From Pseudomonadota bacterium (GTDB lineage Bacteria; Desulfobacterota; Desulfovibrionia; Desulfovibrionales; Desulfovibrionaceae), in assembly GCA_023433925.1 (NCBI GenBank), contig JAEYTO010000019.1, positions 1 through 45,406 of the forward strand: a stretch of 45,406 bases of DNA, given 5' to 3'. The notes beneath the pieces are model-generated. The model did no database searches. It had not been told where the DNA came from and worked only from the letters and a program-made list of their open reading frames with translations. Shown here in pieces: positions 15,904 to 23,487 of the stretch (position 1 is the first letter of the stretch; every line of letters starts with the position of its first letter). The translations under genes and the position numbers were made by a program.

Positions 15904-17085
15904 ATGCCGCGTCTGTTGATTGGAGCCATGACTTGGCTCGTCATTACCTTTGGAATGGCATTTGCTGATCAAACGGCCAGGAGTGGTGAATCCGGGCGAT
16001 CCGTGGAGGCCCCAGGCTATGCGCGCATAACCGGCCCATGCGGATTCGTGTTCCCGGCGGATCATGCCGACCATCCCGACCACCGCACCGAGTGGTGGTA
16101 CTGGACAGGCAACCTGGCGGACCAGGCGGGCCGACGCTACGGCTTCCAGCTGACCTTCTTCCGCAGGCGCCTGTCGCCCCCGAACGCCGATGCAGCCAGG
16201 CCCGAGCCCTCCTCGCCCTGGCGCACGAGCCAGCTCTACCTGGCCCACGCCGCCGTGAGCGACATCGAGGCCGGAGAGCACCGCGCCGGCCAGATCATGG
16301 CCCGAGGCGCGGCAGGCCTGGCCGGCGTGGAGCGCGACAAGTCCGGGGCCGCGCGCGTGTTCCTCAAGGACTGGTCGGCGCGCATCGGGCCGGACCGCCA
16401 CGAGCTGCGCGCCCAGAGCAGAGGATCCGGCGAGACCGGCGGCTTTACCTTGCGCCTGACGCTGGCTCCCGAGAAGCCGGCCGTGGCCCACGGCCAGGGC
16501 GGATACAGCAGGAAGGGCAAGCGCCCCGAGAGCGCGAGCTGCTATTACTCCTTCACCCGGCTTAGGGCGGAAGGGAGCATCGAGATGGACGGCAGAATTG
16601 TGGACGTGACCGGGCTGGCCTGGATGGACCACGAGTACTCCTCGGAGCTTCTCGAACCCGGCCTCGTGGGCTGGGACTGGTTCAGCCTCCAATTCGACGA
16701 CCGGACCGAACTCATGGCCTTCTTCCTGCGCGACACCCTGGGCGGCCCGAGCCATGCCTCGGGCGGCAGCTTCGTCGATCCCACGGCCTCGGTCATCCAG
16801 CTCAGCCAGGGCGACATGCGTCTGGACGTCCTGGACTACTGGACCAGCCCACGCACGGGCGCGCGCTATCCCTCGGGCTGGCGGCTGCAAGTCCCGGCGC
16901 TGGACCTGGACGTGACCATCCGGCCGGCCATGGCCGACCAGGAGATGCGCACCGGCAAGACCACAGGCGTGACCTACTGGGAAGGCAGCGTCAGGGCCGC
17001 CGGCGCCGTGCGCGGCCGCTCCGCCCAAGGACGCGGCTACGTGGAGATGACCGGCTACGCCGGCTCCCTCGACGCGCCCCTGTGA
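15904..17085 (+). CDS. Secreted AttH/CrtC-type lipocalin (carotenoid 1,2-hydratase superfamily, COG5621)
   Basis: 393 aa from ATG 15904, with GGAGGG 3 bases before it. The N-terminus MPRLLIGAMTWLVITFGMAF is a signal peptide. The mature part has the double-lipocalin signatures HRTEWWYWTGNL, GFQLTFFRRRL, YLAHAAVSDI, then YYSFTRL, GLAWMDHEYSS and GWDWFSLQFDD. Members of this family are often encoded next to FtsX-type ABC transporters, as in attEFGH, and probably handle a hydrophobic or lipid cargo; most are not carotenoid enzymes. It lies 110 bp after the permease and is presumably in the same operon. A bidirectional terminator follows at 17170. Confidence 0.88.
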   Translation: MPRLLIGAMTWLVITFGMAFADQTARSGESGRSVEAPGYARITGPCGFVFPADHADHPDHRTEWWYWTGNLADQAGRRYGFQLTFFRRRLSPPNADAARPEPSSPWRTSQLYLAHAAVSDIEAGEHRAGQIMARGAAGLAGVERDKSGAARVFLKDWSARIGPDRHELRAQSRGSGETGGFTLRLTLAPEKPAVAHGQGGYSRKGKRPESASCYYSFTRLRAEGSIEMDGRIVDVTGLAWMDHEYSSELLEPGLVGWDWFSLQFDDRTELMAFFLRDTLGGPSHASGGSFVDPTASVIQLSQGDMRLDVLDYWTSPRTGARYPSGWRLQVPALDLDVTIRPAMADQEMRTGKTTGVTYWEGSVRAAGAVRGRSAQGRGYVEMTGYAGSLDAPL

Positions 17086-17169
17086 CCAGGGCGACTTGCG
17101 CATGAGCCGGGCGCGACGCCCGCTGAACGCCGATCCCCCCTGGCTTGCCAGGCACGTGAAGAAATCAGC

Positions 17170-17205
17170 AAGGGGCGGGCCTCCCGATCGGGAGGCCCGC
17201 CCCTT
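17170..17205. terminator. Bidirectional terminator between convergent genes
   Basis: A 36-base perfect palindrome with half-site AAGGGGCGGGCCTCCCGA, followed on the plus strand by TCATT. It sits between the ends of the lipocalin gene (+, 17085) and the DUF362 gene (-, 17224). Confidence 0.85.
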
Positions 17206-17223
17206 TCATTCGCTCGGCCCGCA

Positions 17224-18336
17224 TCAGACCGGCTTCAGCTCGTACTGGCGGCTGCCCAGGCCGAGCGTTTCGGCATAGTCCAGGCCCATGGCCTCGGGCA
17301 GGTTTGGGGCCAGGCGGCGCAGCTTGTTCTCGCCGGGCTTCACGTCGGCGGGCAGGCGGCTCGGATGGTGCGGCATGGCCGCGCTGACCAGGTCCAGGCC
17401 GGCCTGGTCGATGGCCACGGGATCCCAGGAGGCCAGGATGCCGATGTCCGGGCAGACCGGCGTGTCCGAGAAGCCGATGCAGTCGCAGTCCGGGGTCACG
17501 TTCATGACGAAGCTCAGGTGCAGCGTGGGCCGCTGCCGGGAGAGCAGGGCCGCTGCGGCGTACTCCATCATGCGGGCCAGGAACTCGCTCAGGTCCGTGC
17601 GCCAATCGACCTCCACGCCCGCGTGCTTGCAGGCGTGGAAGCAGGCCCCGCAGCCCGCGCAGAGCGACCTGTCCACGCTGATGCGCTTGTCCTCGCCCAG
17701 GCGCAGCGCGCCCGGCGCGCAGACCTCCACGCAGATGCCGCAGCCCGTGCAGTTCTCGGGATGCACCTGGGGCGCCAGGCAGCCGTGCTGCTGCATCTTG
17801 CCCCGGCGCGTGGCGCAGCCCATGGCCACGTTCTTGAGCGCGCCGCCGAAGCCCGCCAGGGCGTGGCCCTTGAAGTGGCTGAGGGTCACGAGCAGGTCGG
17901 CGTTGACGATGTCGCCGGCCAGGTAGGCCGACTTGATGTGCTTGCCTTTGACGGGCACCTCGACCTCGTTGGTGCTGCGCAGGCCGTCGGCGATGATGAC
18001 CGGCGCGCCAAGCACGTTGGGGTCGAAGCCGTGCAGGGCGGCCTGAAGCTTGTGCGAGACCGCTTCCCCGCGATTGCCGGCGTAGAGCGTGTTCGTGTCC
18101 GTCAGGAAGGGCTTGGCCCCGGCCTTGCGGTAGAACTCGACCACGGGTCGCACGTGGATGGGCGTGACGAAGGTGGTCACCCCGGCCTCGCCGAAGTGCA
18201 TCTTGAGCGCCGCGAGGTCGCCCTCGCGCACGTGCTCGGCCGCGCCGGCGGCCTTGAGGAGCTTGCGGATGCGCTGCTCGTAGGGGGCCTTGAGCGAGGC
18301 CCGCAGGTTCCAGAACCAGACCGTGCTCTTAGGCAT
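17224..18336 (-). CDS. DUF362 protein with two [4Fe-4S] ferredoxin clusters
   Basis: 370 aa. The DUF362 body (residues 1-190 and 250-350) surrounds a ferredoxin insert. The cluster ligands are ENCTGCGICVEVCAPGAL and RSLCAGCGACFHACKH, each a C-x2-C-x2-C-x3-C motif. LGAPVIIADGL, LSHFKGHALAGFGGALKN and TPDCDCIGFSD are family blocks. The start at 18336 has GGAG 6 bases upstream. The family is common in strict anaerobes; its substrate is not settled, so only a redox role in the cytoplasm can be claimed. No obvious operon partner: the MFS gene upstream is 154 bp away and separated by a repeat. Confidence 0.9.
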   Translation of the reverse strand: MPKSTVWFWNLRASLKAPYEQRIRKLLKAAGAAEHVREGDLAALKMHFGEAGVTTFVTPIHVRPVVEFYRKAGAKPFLTDTNTLYAGNRGEAVSHKLQAALHGFDPNVLGAPVIIADGLRSTNEVEVPVKGKHIKSAYLAGDIVNADLLVTLSHFKGHALAGFGGALKNVAMGCATRRGKMQQHGCLAPQVHPENCTGCGICVEVCAPGALRLGEDKRISVDRSLCAGCGACFHACKHAGVEVDWRTDLSEFLARMMEYAAAALLSRQRPTLHLSFVMNVTPDCDCIGFSDTPVCPDIGILASWDPVAIDQAGLDLVSAAMPHHPSRLPADVKPGENKLRRLAPNLPEAMGLDYAETLGLGSRQYELKPV

Positions 18337-18425
18337 GATGTGCTCCTAGCTTTGATTTCCCTTTGCGCGGCTGCATCCGAGGCATCCGCGGATATGGCCA
18401 TCCACCAGCGCATGCCGCAACCCAG

Positions 18426-18477
18426 GGGGTCCGGGGGAAATGATTTCCCCCGGCGGGGTTTGGGGCGGAGCCCCAAG
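18426..18477. repeat. Family 2-like double hairpin
   Basis: GGGGTCC leads into CCGGGGGAAA-TGA-TTTCCCCCGG (10 bp, 18431-18453), then CGGGGTTTGG and TTGGGGC-GGA-GCCCCAA (7 bp, 18460-18476). It has the same architecture as the other copies but different stem sequences. It lies between the MFS gene end and the DUF362 start and may act as a terminator. Confidence 0.75.
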
Positions 18478-18490
18478 TTTTTCCAACGCA

Positions 18491-19660
18491 TCACGAATCG
18501 CCCTGTATGGCAATCCGCCCGACCGTTTCCAGACGCAGGCCGCGCGCCAGGACCAAGGCCAGGCCGAGCAGGCCGCACAATGCGGCCACCAGGGCGGGCC
18601 AGCCGAAGCGGCCGTAGATCAGGCCCGGCAGGAACGAGCCGAGCGTTCCGCCCGTGTAGTAGAAGGCGATGTACAATCCGTTGACCAGACCCCGGTTGCT
18701 CTCGGACAACCGGTTGAGCAGCCCCGGCGCCAGGGAGTGCACGAGAAACATGCCCGTGCAGAACGGGAACATGGCCAGGAAGGCCGCGCCGGTCCAGGGC
18801 AGCACGAACAGGGCCGTGGCCGCGATGTGTATGGTCAGCCCCACGGTCATGGCCGTGCGCTCCCCGCCCAGGCGGCGGCTGACGCCCCGGGCCATGAGGG
18901 CCGTGGCGATGCCCATGAGGTAGCCCAGGTAGGTCGCGCCGATGCGCGCCTCGGAGATGGAGCTGTCCAGGCTGGCCAGCCGGTGGGGCAGGAAGTTGAG
19001 CACGGCCGCGTAGACGAAGAAGCAGCAGAAGATGATCGCGTACACGCGCAGGAAGGCCGGTCGGCGCAGAACCTCGGGCACGGCGGACAGGCGGATGCGC
19101 TCCATGCGCACGCGCGCGTCGGCGTCCAGGCTGAGCAGCAGGGCCAGGCAAGCCGCGAGCCCGACGCCGATGGCCACGAAGGGCGCGCGCCAGCCCATGG
19201 CCGAGGTGAGCACGCCCGCCACGAAGCGGCCCGAGAAGCCGCCGACGATGGTCGCGGCCACGTAGAAGGCCATGACGCGCTGCATGGCCTCGGGCCTGCT
19301 GTGCGTGGCCACGTAGGTCATGAGGCCCGTGAGCGCGGCCGGGATGAGCAGGCCCTGGACCACGCGCAGGCCGAGGAACGGCCACACGCTCTCGCAGGCG
19401 GCCAGGGCCAGGGTGGACAGCGCCAGGCCAAGGGTGCTGGCCATGAGCATGCGCCGGGCCGGGATGCGCTCCAGGAGCAGCCCGTAGGCCAAGGGCGCGA
19501 TGCCCAGGGGCAGGAGCGTCACGGTGACGAACAGGGACGCGGTCTGGAGCCCCACGCCGAAGTGCGCCGCGAGCGCGCGCTGGATGGGCTGGGGTGCGTA
19601 GAGCGAGCAGATCACCGCCACGGCCGTGGTCAGGATGGCGATCAGTTGCACGGGGCGCAT
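18491..19660 (-). CDS. MFS transporter (YnfM/YybF-like drug or metabolite exporter)
   Basis: 389 aa with about 12 hydrophobic segments, of the type LIAILTTAVAVICSLYAP, SLFVTVTLLPLGIAPLAYGL, VVQGLLIPAALTGLMTYVAT and FLAMFPFCTGMFLVHSL. The loop after helix 2 contains LLERIPARRMLMAS, the MFS motif A position (usually G-x-x-x-D-R-x-GR) in degenerate form. AFYVAATIVGGFSGRF resembles motif C-like helix 5. The substrate cannot be told. It ends 154 bp before DUF362. The LarE-like gene ends 84 bp upstream on the same strand. Confidence 0.88.
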   Translation of the reverse strand: MRPVQLIAILTTAVAVICSLYAPQPIQRALAAHFGVGLQTASLFVTVTLLPLGIAPLAYGLLLERIPARRMLMASTLGLALSTLALAACESVWPFLGLRVVQGLLIPAALTGLMTYVATHSRPEAMQRVMAFYVAATIVGGFSGRFVAGVLTSAMGWRAPFVAIGVGLAACLALLLSLDADARVRMERIRLSAVPEVLRRPAFLRVYAIIFCCFFVYAAVLNFLPHRLASLDSSISEARIGATYLGYLMGIATALMARGVSRRLGGERTAMTVGLTIHIAATALFVLPWTGAAFLAMFPFCTGMFLVHSLAPGLLNRLSESNRGLVNGLYIAFYYTGGTLGSFLPGLIYGRFGWPALVAALCGLLGLALVLARGLRLETVGRIAIQGDS

Positions 19661-19744
19661 GCCGCAGGCATATACCCGAGGCCCTGGCTTGGCAAAGGTG
19701 CGCGTGGACGGACATTTCAGGGACCGAAAGGCAGCCTTCTCCGC

Positions 19745-20608
19745 TCACCCGTCGAAGTAGCCGCTCACCGAGCCTGAGGCGAGCAGCGCCGCCTGGCCGA
19801 AGCCGTGGCGTTCCAGGGCCTTGGTCACGGGACGCGACAAGCGCTCGGCAAGGCCTGCTTCGGCCAGGGCTACCTGGAGCACGGCACGGCCGTCGGCGTG
19901 CAGGCGCAGGCGGAACTCGCGCAGACCAAGTCCGGCCAGCTCGGCCTCGCAGGCGGCCAGGCGGCCCAGCAGCTCCGCCGTGGGCCGCAGGCCGTACTCC
20001 AGGCGGGTCAGCAGGCAGGGCCGCGCGGCCTGCTCCGGGTCGCTCAGGCCCATGGACCGCGCGAGCATGCGCAGCTCGGGCTTGGACAGGCCGACCTGGG
20101 CCATGGGGCTGATGACGCCAAGCTCGGCCAAGGCCCGGCGTCCAGGCCGGAAGGCCGAGGCGTCCGTGGCCTGGCTGCCCTCGATGATCGAGTTCAGGCC
20201 ATGCCTGGCAGCATGCTCCCGCAGGGCCAGGAACATGGCCTTCTTGCAGTGATAACAGCGGGTTTTTTCATTTGCGCACACTGCCTCGTTCGTAAGCGGG
20301 TCAACATCTAGGATTTCCAGGCTTTTTCCCTGCGATCCGGCCCAGGCGCGGGCGTATGCCGTCTCGGCCGGCGGCACGTGCGGCCCGCGCACGTGCACGG
20401 CGAGGAAGTCCAGGCCCCAGGACCAGGCCAGGTGCGCGAGCATGCGCGAGTCCAGCCCGCCCGACAGGGCCAGGAGGCCCGGAGACAGGGCCGTCAACCG
20501 TTCCCTGAGCAGGGCGAATTTGGTTTCCAGCTCACCATGGCGCCTGGCCGCGTTCTCATCCTGGCTTTCAGTCCGCACGCCTGTTCCAAGCATGAAAGGA
20601 ACATGCAT
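19745..20608 (-). CDS. larE: LarE-like ATP-dependent sulfur transferase (PP-loop)
   Basis: About 287 aa from ATG 20608 (20593 and 20674 are alternatives; none has a strong ribosome-binding site). The PP-loop ATP-binding motif is LALSGGLDSRML. RCYHCKKAMF matches the CY-x-C-K block of LarE, and ARPCLLTRLEYG matches the segment that carries the sacrificial cysteine in LarE. LarE proteins adenylate and sulfurise a nicotinic-acid derived precursor of the nickel-pincer cofactor of lactate racemase. No larB, larC or larA lies nearby, so this could instead be a paralogue in another thiolation pathway. Confidence 0.75.
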   Translation of the reverse strand: MHVPFMLGTGVRTESQDENAARRHGELETKFALLRERLTALSPGLLALSGGLDSRMLAHLAWSWGLDFLAVHVRGPHVPPAETAYARAWAGSQGKSLEILDVDPLTNEAVCANEKTRCYHCKKAMFLALREHAARHGLNSIIEGSQATDASAFRPGRRALAELGVISPMAQVGLSKPELRMLARSMGLSDPEQAARPCLLTRLEYGLRPTAELLGRLAACEAELAGLGLREFRLRLHADGRAVLQVALAEAGLAERLSRPVTKALERHGFGQAALLASGSVSGYFDG

Positions 20609-20683
20609 GATTTCCCGCCGATCCGCCAGGATGAACGACTTGCGCACAGGCCGCGCACGGCCGTGTGTGCACAAGCGAGCTAA

Positions 20684-21220
20684 TCACTTGAAATAATGAT
20701 GAGGACTATTCGCGGGCAACGACGTACCGGGCGACGAGCCGCAGGCATGGAGATCCTTCTCCATGCGGAGCACGGGCAGGAGCAGCCCGCCGGACAGCAC
20801 TTCCACGAACTCCTTGGCCTTCCCCCAGCCCTTGGCCCCGTAGAAGGCCACTGCCCGCTTGTTCTCGCGATAGACGTTGAGCTCCCCGCGCAAACGTCCC
20901 CGGGAGCGGATGTCCGCCTCGGCCGCGGCCAGCAGGCGCGAGCCGATGCCCAGGTTCCAGACCTCGGGCAGCACCCAAAGCATCTCGACCATGCTCCCGC
21001 GCACCGAGACGAAGCCCAGAGGCTTGCCGGGCCCGACCACGGCAAGCCGGCAGCGGGTCCAGATGGCCTCGGCCTGGCGGCGCGCCCGACCGTTCTCGAC
21101 CCAGGAGCGCACGCATTCGCCGGGCAGGAACTCGGGGCAGGAGGCCAGCCAGGAGCTATTCAGTATTTCAGCCAGGATCGGGAGGTCGGCCTTGACGGCC
21201 GGGCGTATGTGCAGGTCCAT
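20684..21220 (-). CDS. GNAT-family N-acetyltransferase
   Basis: 178 aa from ATG 21220 (21328 also in frame). It begins LHIRPAVKADLPILAEIL, the typical GNAT first strand and helix. The acetyl-CoA motif A region is VEMLWVLPEVWNLGIGSRLL; the usual Q/R-x-x-G-x-G/A is WNLGIGSRLL here. LNVYRENKRAVAFYGAKGW is motif B. The acceptor is unknown. It begins downstream of the repeat-rich gap and ends 75 bp before the LarE-like gene. Confidence 0.85.
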   Translation of the reverse strand: MDLHIRPAVKADLPILAEILNSSWLASCPEFLPGECVRSWVENGRARRQAEAIWTRCRLAVVGPGKPLGFVSVRGSMVEMLWVLPEVWNLGIGSRLLAAAEADIRSRGRLRGELNVYRENKRAVAFYGAKGWGKAKEFVEVLSGGLLLPVLRMEKDLHACGSSPGTSLPANSPHHYFK

Positions 21221-21413
21221 GTGGGGTGGTCGGCGGGGTGGCGGTTGGAGGTTGCGCCCCAATGCCGCGACGGCCACGGCGCAAGGCCCAGGATACCTTC
21301 CTAGCAGGTCTGGCGGCAAAAGAAACAAGGACTTTCTACTTATATTCCGGGATGTAAAGAGAGTTACGCACAGGCGGAATGTTCCTTACACCGGCATGGC
21401 GCGGAGATCAATA

Positions 21414-21518
21414 GAGCAGTTTGACTTCGAGACGCTCGCTCCGGCGTTGACGGCGCAAGGGGATTGCCCCTACGCCCACGCGGCGGCAAGCCATGCCGAC
21501 GCATGGCTTCAGACTGCT
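21414..21518 (+). repeat. Family 1 dispersed repeat, copy B (diverged right end)
   Basis: Starts GAGCAGTTTGACTTCGAGA and keeps the core CGCTCGCTCCGGCGTTGACG and the hairpin AAGCCATGC-CGAC-GCATGGCTT. The right end lacks the GAGCATTTTC hairpin of copies A and C and instead reads AGACTGCTGA. ACTGCT pairs with AGCAGT at the left end, so terminal inverted symmetry is retained with new sequence. Confidence 0.85.
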
Positions 21519-21533
21519 GACAAATCAGTTTTT

Positions 21534-21572
21534 GCGAGAGAGACCCCTTTTTGAAAAAAGGGCCTCTCTCGC
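21534..21572. other. Large hairpin with A/T core
   Basis: GCGAGAGAG (21534-21542) pairs with CTCTCTCGC (21564-21572). The interior CCCC-TTTTT / AAAAA-GGG also pairs, with a mismatch and a bulge. It lies 16 bp after family 1 copy B and may be a terminator or part of a composite repeat. Confidence 0.6.
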
Positions 21573-21636
21573 GCTCTCTCCACCAAAAACTTTTGATATT
21601 ATTTCAGCATATTGCCGGGTAACGCAGTTGAGAAAA

Positions 21637-21665
21637 GGGGTTCCAAGGGGGCCGCGCCCCCTTGG
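21637..21665. repeat. Family 2-like hairpin (single stem)
   Basis: GGGGTT followed by CCAAGGGGGC-CGC-GCCCCCTTGG, a 10-bp perfect stem. It is followed by CCGCCGGAGGCA, which is also found after the copy at 21940-22018. Confidence 0.65.
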
Positions 21666-21939
21666 CCGCCGGAGGCAGCATAAAACAGCCTTTGCTAATG
21701 CTCCGGCACGGCCCATGAAGAAGGCGGCACCCTTGGGATGCCGCCATCGAGAAGCCATGCTCCGGAAGCCTGCTTGGGAAGCCGTCATGGACCAGGATTT
21801 CCCCTCGCGCACGCTCGGTTTTCTCCCTCCGTGGCCCTTGCCTTTCCCGCGTCAGGACTTACTTTTCAATACTTTCGACCAAAGCTGGAGAGCCTTGCGG
21901 GAGATCCGCCGCAGCCCGTTATGGGCAACCCGGAAACAC

Positions 21940-22018
21940 GGGGTCCAGGGGCCACTATCCTGATAAGGCCCCCTGGCGGGGTGAGGTCCGGAGAGAGGCG
22001 CGGAGCCCCTCTCCGGCC
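21940..22018. repeat. Family 2 double-hairpin repeat
   Basis: GGGGTCCAGGGGCC, an inner spacer with TATCCTGATAA, then GGCCCCCTGG closing hairpin 1. CGGGGTGAGGT leads to hairpin 2, CCGGAGAGAGGC / GCCCCTCTCCGG, with one mismatch. It lies just downstream of the DUF39 stop codon (22035) and is the closest relative of the copy inside the permease gene. Confidence 0.8.
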
Positions 22019-22034
22019 GCCGGAGGCATACGCC

Positions 22035-23207
22035 TTAGCGCGACGGAATCTCCTCCACGCACTGGGTGAGCAGGAACTTGCCTTCCATGATCCACTGCTT
22101 GAGCGTCTCGGCTATCTCCAGGGACATGGAGTAGCTCGTCAGCGGCACCGTGGGCACGGTCTTGCCGTCGATCCTGACCTCGCCGGACTTGAGCTCGCTG
22201 AAGGGCAGGTGGGCCAGGACCTTGTTCACGCCGTTGGGATAGTCGTGGCCGTAATCCTTGACCGGCATGAGGATGTCCTCGTCGGACACGCCCGTGAGCC
22301 AGGCCATTTCCTCGTCAAGGATGGGAATGGGGATGCCCACGCCCACGGACAGGGAGCAGCCGTAGCCCAGGAAGCTCACGCCGCGCAGGTAACGGGCGTT
22401 CATGCCCTTGAGGTCGCCCTTGACCATGAGCGTGCTTGAGGGCGTCAGCGGCAGGCCGCGCTCGGTGCGCTGGGGCTTGGGGTTGTGCTGAGTGCCGCCG
22501 CCCAGGACGTAGCCGATGCCTCCGCCCAGGAAGATGCGCGTGCCCAGGCCGATGGTGCGCAAGTACGGGTCGTTGAACAGCGGCGAGAGCTCGCCGGCCG
22601 TGGCGAAGTTGCAGTTGCGCGCATCGGGCTTGAGCGGGCCCATGTACGTGTAGATGGTGCGGCTGGTCAGGTTCACGGCCGCATTGTAGTTCTGGTAGCA
22701 GTTGCGCGGGTTGACCAGCTCGGCATAGGGCAGGTCGGCCAGGGTGATGTCGCGCTCCACGAGCTTGCGCGGGTAGCAGTCCGTGCCGTAGCCCTCGGCC
22801 TTGAGGTGCACGCTCTTGCCCGCGGCCAGATCCTCGATGACGTGCCCGCCGCCGTAGTGGAAACGGCCGGGGTAGACCTTGTTGAGCGGGTCATCCTCGG
22901 TGGTCTCGGTGCAGCCGATGTAGCCGTCCACGGCCGCCAGGCCGCCGTAGGCCGGCACGTTGTTGAGCTTGATGCGGTGGGCCTTGATGACCGGGCCGCT
23001 CTGGCCGATGTTGAAGAACAGGCCCGAGGAGCACATGGGCGAAAAGGTGCCGGTGGTGACCACGTCCACCTCGCGGGCTGCCTTGGCCTTGCCCTCGCGG
23101 CGCACGATCTCGGTCATCTCGCTGGCGTTGACCACCACGGCCCGGCCCGTTTTGATGCGCTCGTTGATCTCGGCAATGGTCCTCACGGTCTGGCTCGCTT
23201 TGGCCAT
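22035..23207 (-). CDS. DUF39 protein, L-aspartate semialdehyde sulfurtransferase (homocysteine formation)
   Basis: 390 aa from ATG 23207, with AAGGGAG 8 bases upstream. It is a COG1900/DUF39 protein, shown genetically in Desulfovibrio and methanogens to be needed for making homocysteine from aspartate semialdehyde and sulfide without O-acylhomoserine. Blocks include INERIKTGRAVVVNASEM, TTGTFSPMCSSGLFFN with a conserved cysteine, and FLGGGIGYVLGGGTQHNP. The archaeal partner is a NIL/ferredoxin protein; none is encoded beside it, and the C-terminus has no CBS or ferredoxin domain. It is divergent from dnaA, 280 bp away. Confidence 0.88.
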   Translation of the reverse strand: MAKASQTVRTIAEINERIKTGRAVVVNASEMTEIVRREGKAKAAREVDVVTTGTFSPMCSSGLFFNIGQSGPVIKAHRIKLNNVPAYGGLAAVDGYIGCTETTEDDPLNKVYPGRFHYGGGHVIEDLAAGKSVHLKAEGYGTDCYPRKLVERDITLADLPYAELVNPRNCYQNYNAAVNLTSRTIYTYMGPLKPDARNCNFATAGELSPLFNDPYLRTIGLGTRIFLGGGIGYVLGGGTQHNPKPQRTERGLPLTPSSTLMVKGDLKGMNARYLRGVSFLGYGCSLSVGVGIPIPILDEEMAWLTGVSDEDILMPVKDYGHDYPNGVNKVLAHLPFSELKSGEVRIDGKTVPTVPLTSYSMSLEIAETLKQWIMEGKFLLTQCVEEIPSR

Positions 23208-23487
23208 GATCAATACTCCCTTGCAAGCGATTATGCAGGAATGCCTTTTTAAGGGCGCTGTGGTTACAAATTCGGGCCTTTTTCCCGGACCACGCAGGGG
23301 GGTACGCGCCGCAGGGAAAACTTGGCTTAAACCGCTTTTTCAGCTATGGGAAGGGCCTTACGTGGGCAGGTGCGGGATGCGCCCGCGGGAGGCCTGCCGC
23401 GGATCGCGGGTCCCAGCCGTCCATGACCCTTGAAAGCAGTTGTTTACGCGACCTCGAACCCGTTTTCAATAATACAGGCAATAACGA
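23208..23487. other. dnaA upstream region, possible replication origin
   Basis: 280 bp between the divergent DUF39 and dnaA genes. It contains two T-rich patches (CCTTTTTAAGG at about 23246 and GCCTTTTTCCCGG at about 23277). No exact DnaA box (TTATCCACA or its complement) is present; TGTGGTTAC is a 7/9 match. Its place at the switch in gene direction makes it a candidate for oriC, but only by position. Confidence 0.3.

Larger units (their letters stand above)
21221..22034. other. Repeat-rich intergenic region
   Basis: About 810 bp without a supported gene. It holds family 1 copy B, a large AT/GC hairpin, two family 2 type repeats (listed separately) and a small hairpin GGCGGCA...TGCCGCC at 21723-21745. 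Short open frames read through it but have no supporting features. Confidence 0.7.

Noticed and set aside
20655..21375. DnaA-box-like sequences (TGTGCACAA near 20665 and TTACGCACA near 21364)
   Set aside because: Isolated single 8/9 matches 0.7 kb apart, not a cluster, and about 2 kb from dnaA.
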